A program made the position numbers and the translations under genes. From NCBI GenBank assembly GCA_039931435.1, contig JBDTRY010000215.1, forward strand, positions 1 to 6,539: a stretch of 6,539 nt of DNA. Direction: 5' to 3'. This document shows positions 6,503 to 6,539 of the stretch, piece after piece. The DNA is from JBDTRY01 sp039931435 (lineage in GTDB: Bacteria > Acidobacteriota > Thermoanaerobaculia > Gp7-AA8). A model generated the notes under the pieces. It did not search any database and was not told where the DNA came from. It saw only the letters and a list, made by a program, of their open reading frames with translations. Position 1 is the first letter of the stretch, and every line of letters starts with the position of its first letter.

Positions 6503-6539
6503 TTCAACGAGGAATGGGCTGGCAACCGGGAAGGTGGAG

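Overview
The window looks like a piece of a GC-rich bacterial chromosome. Three genes lie on the minus strand (read from high to low coordinates) and one small gene diverges from them on the plus strand. The style of the proteins suggests a soil- or sediment-type lineage such as Acidobacteriota or a neighbouring phylum: long multi-spanning GT-C-like membrane proteins, a membrane-anchored diheme cytochrome c of the alcohol-dehydrogenase-subunit type, and a dispersed TGTCATCCTGAG...GCGAAGGATCTC repeat. There is no ribosomal or other taxonomic marker, so this is inference only.

Layout. Positions 1-2558 (minus) hold a very long reading frame that runs off the left edge (852 codons visible, no stop). 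It encodes a polytopic membrane protein. Positions 2638-4806 (minus) hold a complete 722-residue paralogue. The two share the same N-terminal membrane core, the same soluble domain after the last helix, and the same C-terminal beta-rich domain with a G-W...GG(I/V)..V.V motif. The left copy differs by an insert of about 85-90 residues carrying two extra hydrophobic segments and by a C-terminal extension. Positions 4928-5947 (minus) hold a diheme c-type cytochrome with an N-terminal membrane anchor. Positions 6095-6412 (plus) hold a small secreted protein of unknown function. The right end (6413-6539) is non-coding and carries a dispersed palindromic repeat.

How the parts may work together. The two membrane proteins are the products of an old tandem duplication. 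They resemble lipid-linked-sugar (GT-C type) glycosyltransferases or YfhO-like proteins, but their substrate cannot be read from the sequence. They lie in the same direction as the cytochrome gene with gaps of 121 and 79 bases, so co-transcription is possible, although both gaps contain inverted repeats that could separate expression. The cytochrome has no dehydrogenase partner in the window. The 147-base gap at 5948-6094 is a divergent promoter region.

I see no mobile element with a transposase, no CRISPR array, no tRNA or rRNA, and no clear defence or biosynthetic system. The points most worth a second look are the duplicated membrane proteins with their unequal architectures, the right-end repeat, the orphan secreted protein and the inverted repeats in the intergenic gaps.
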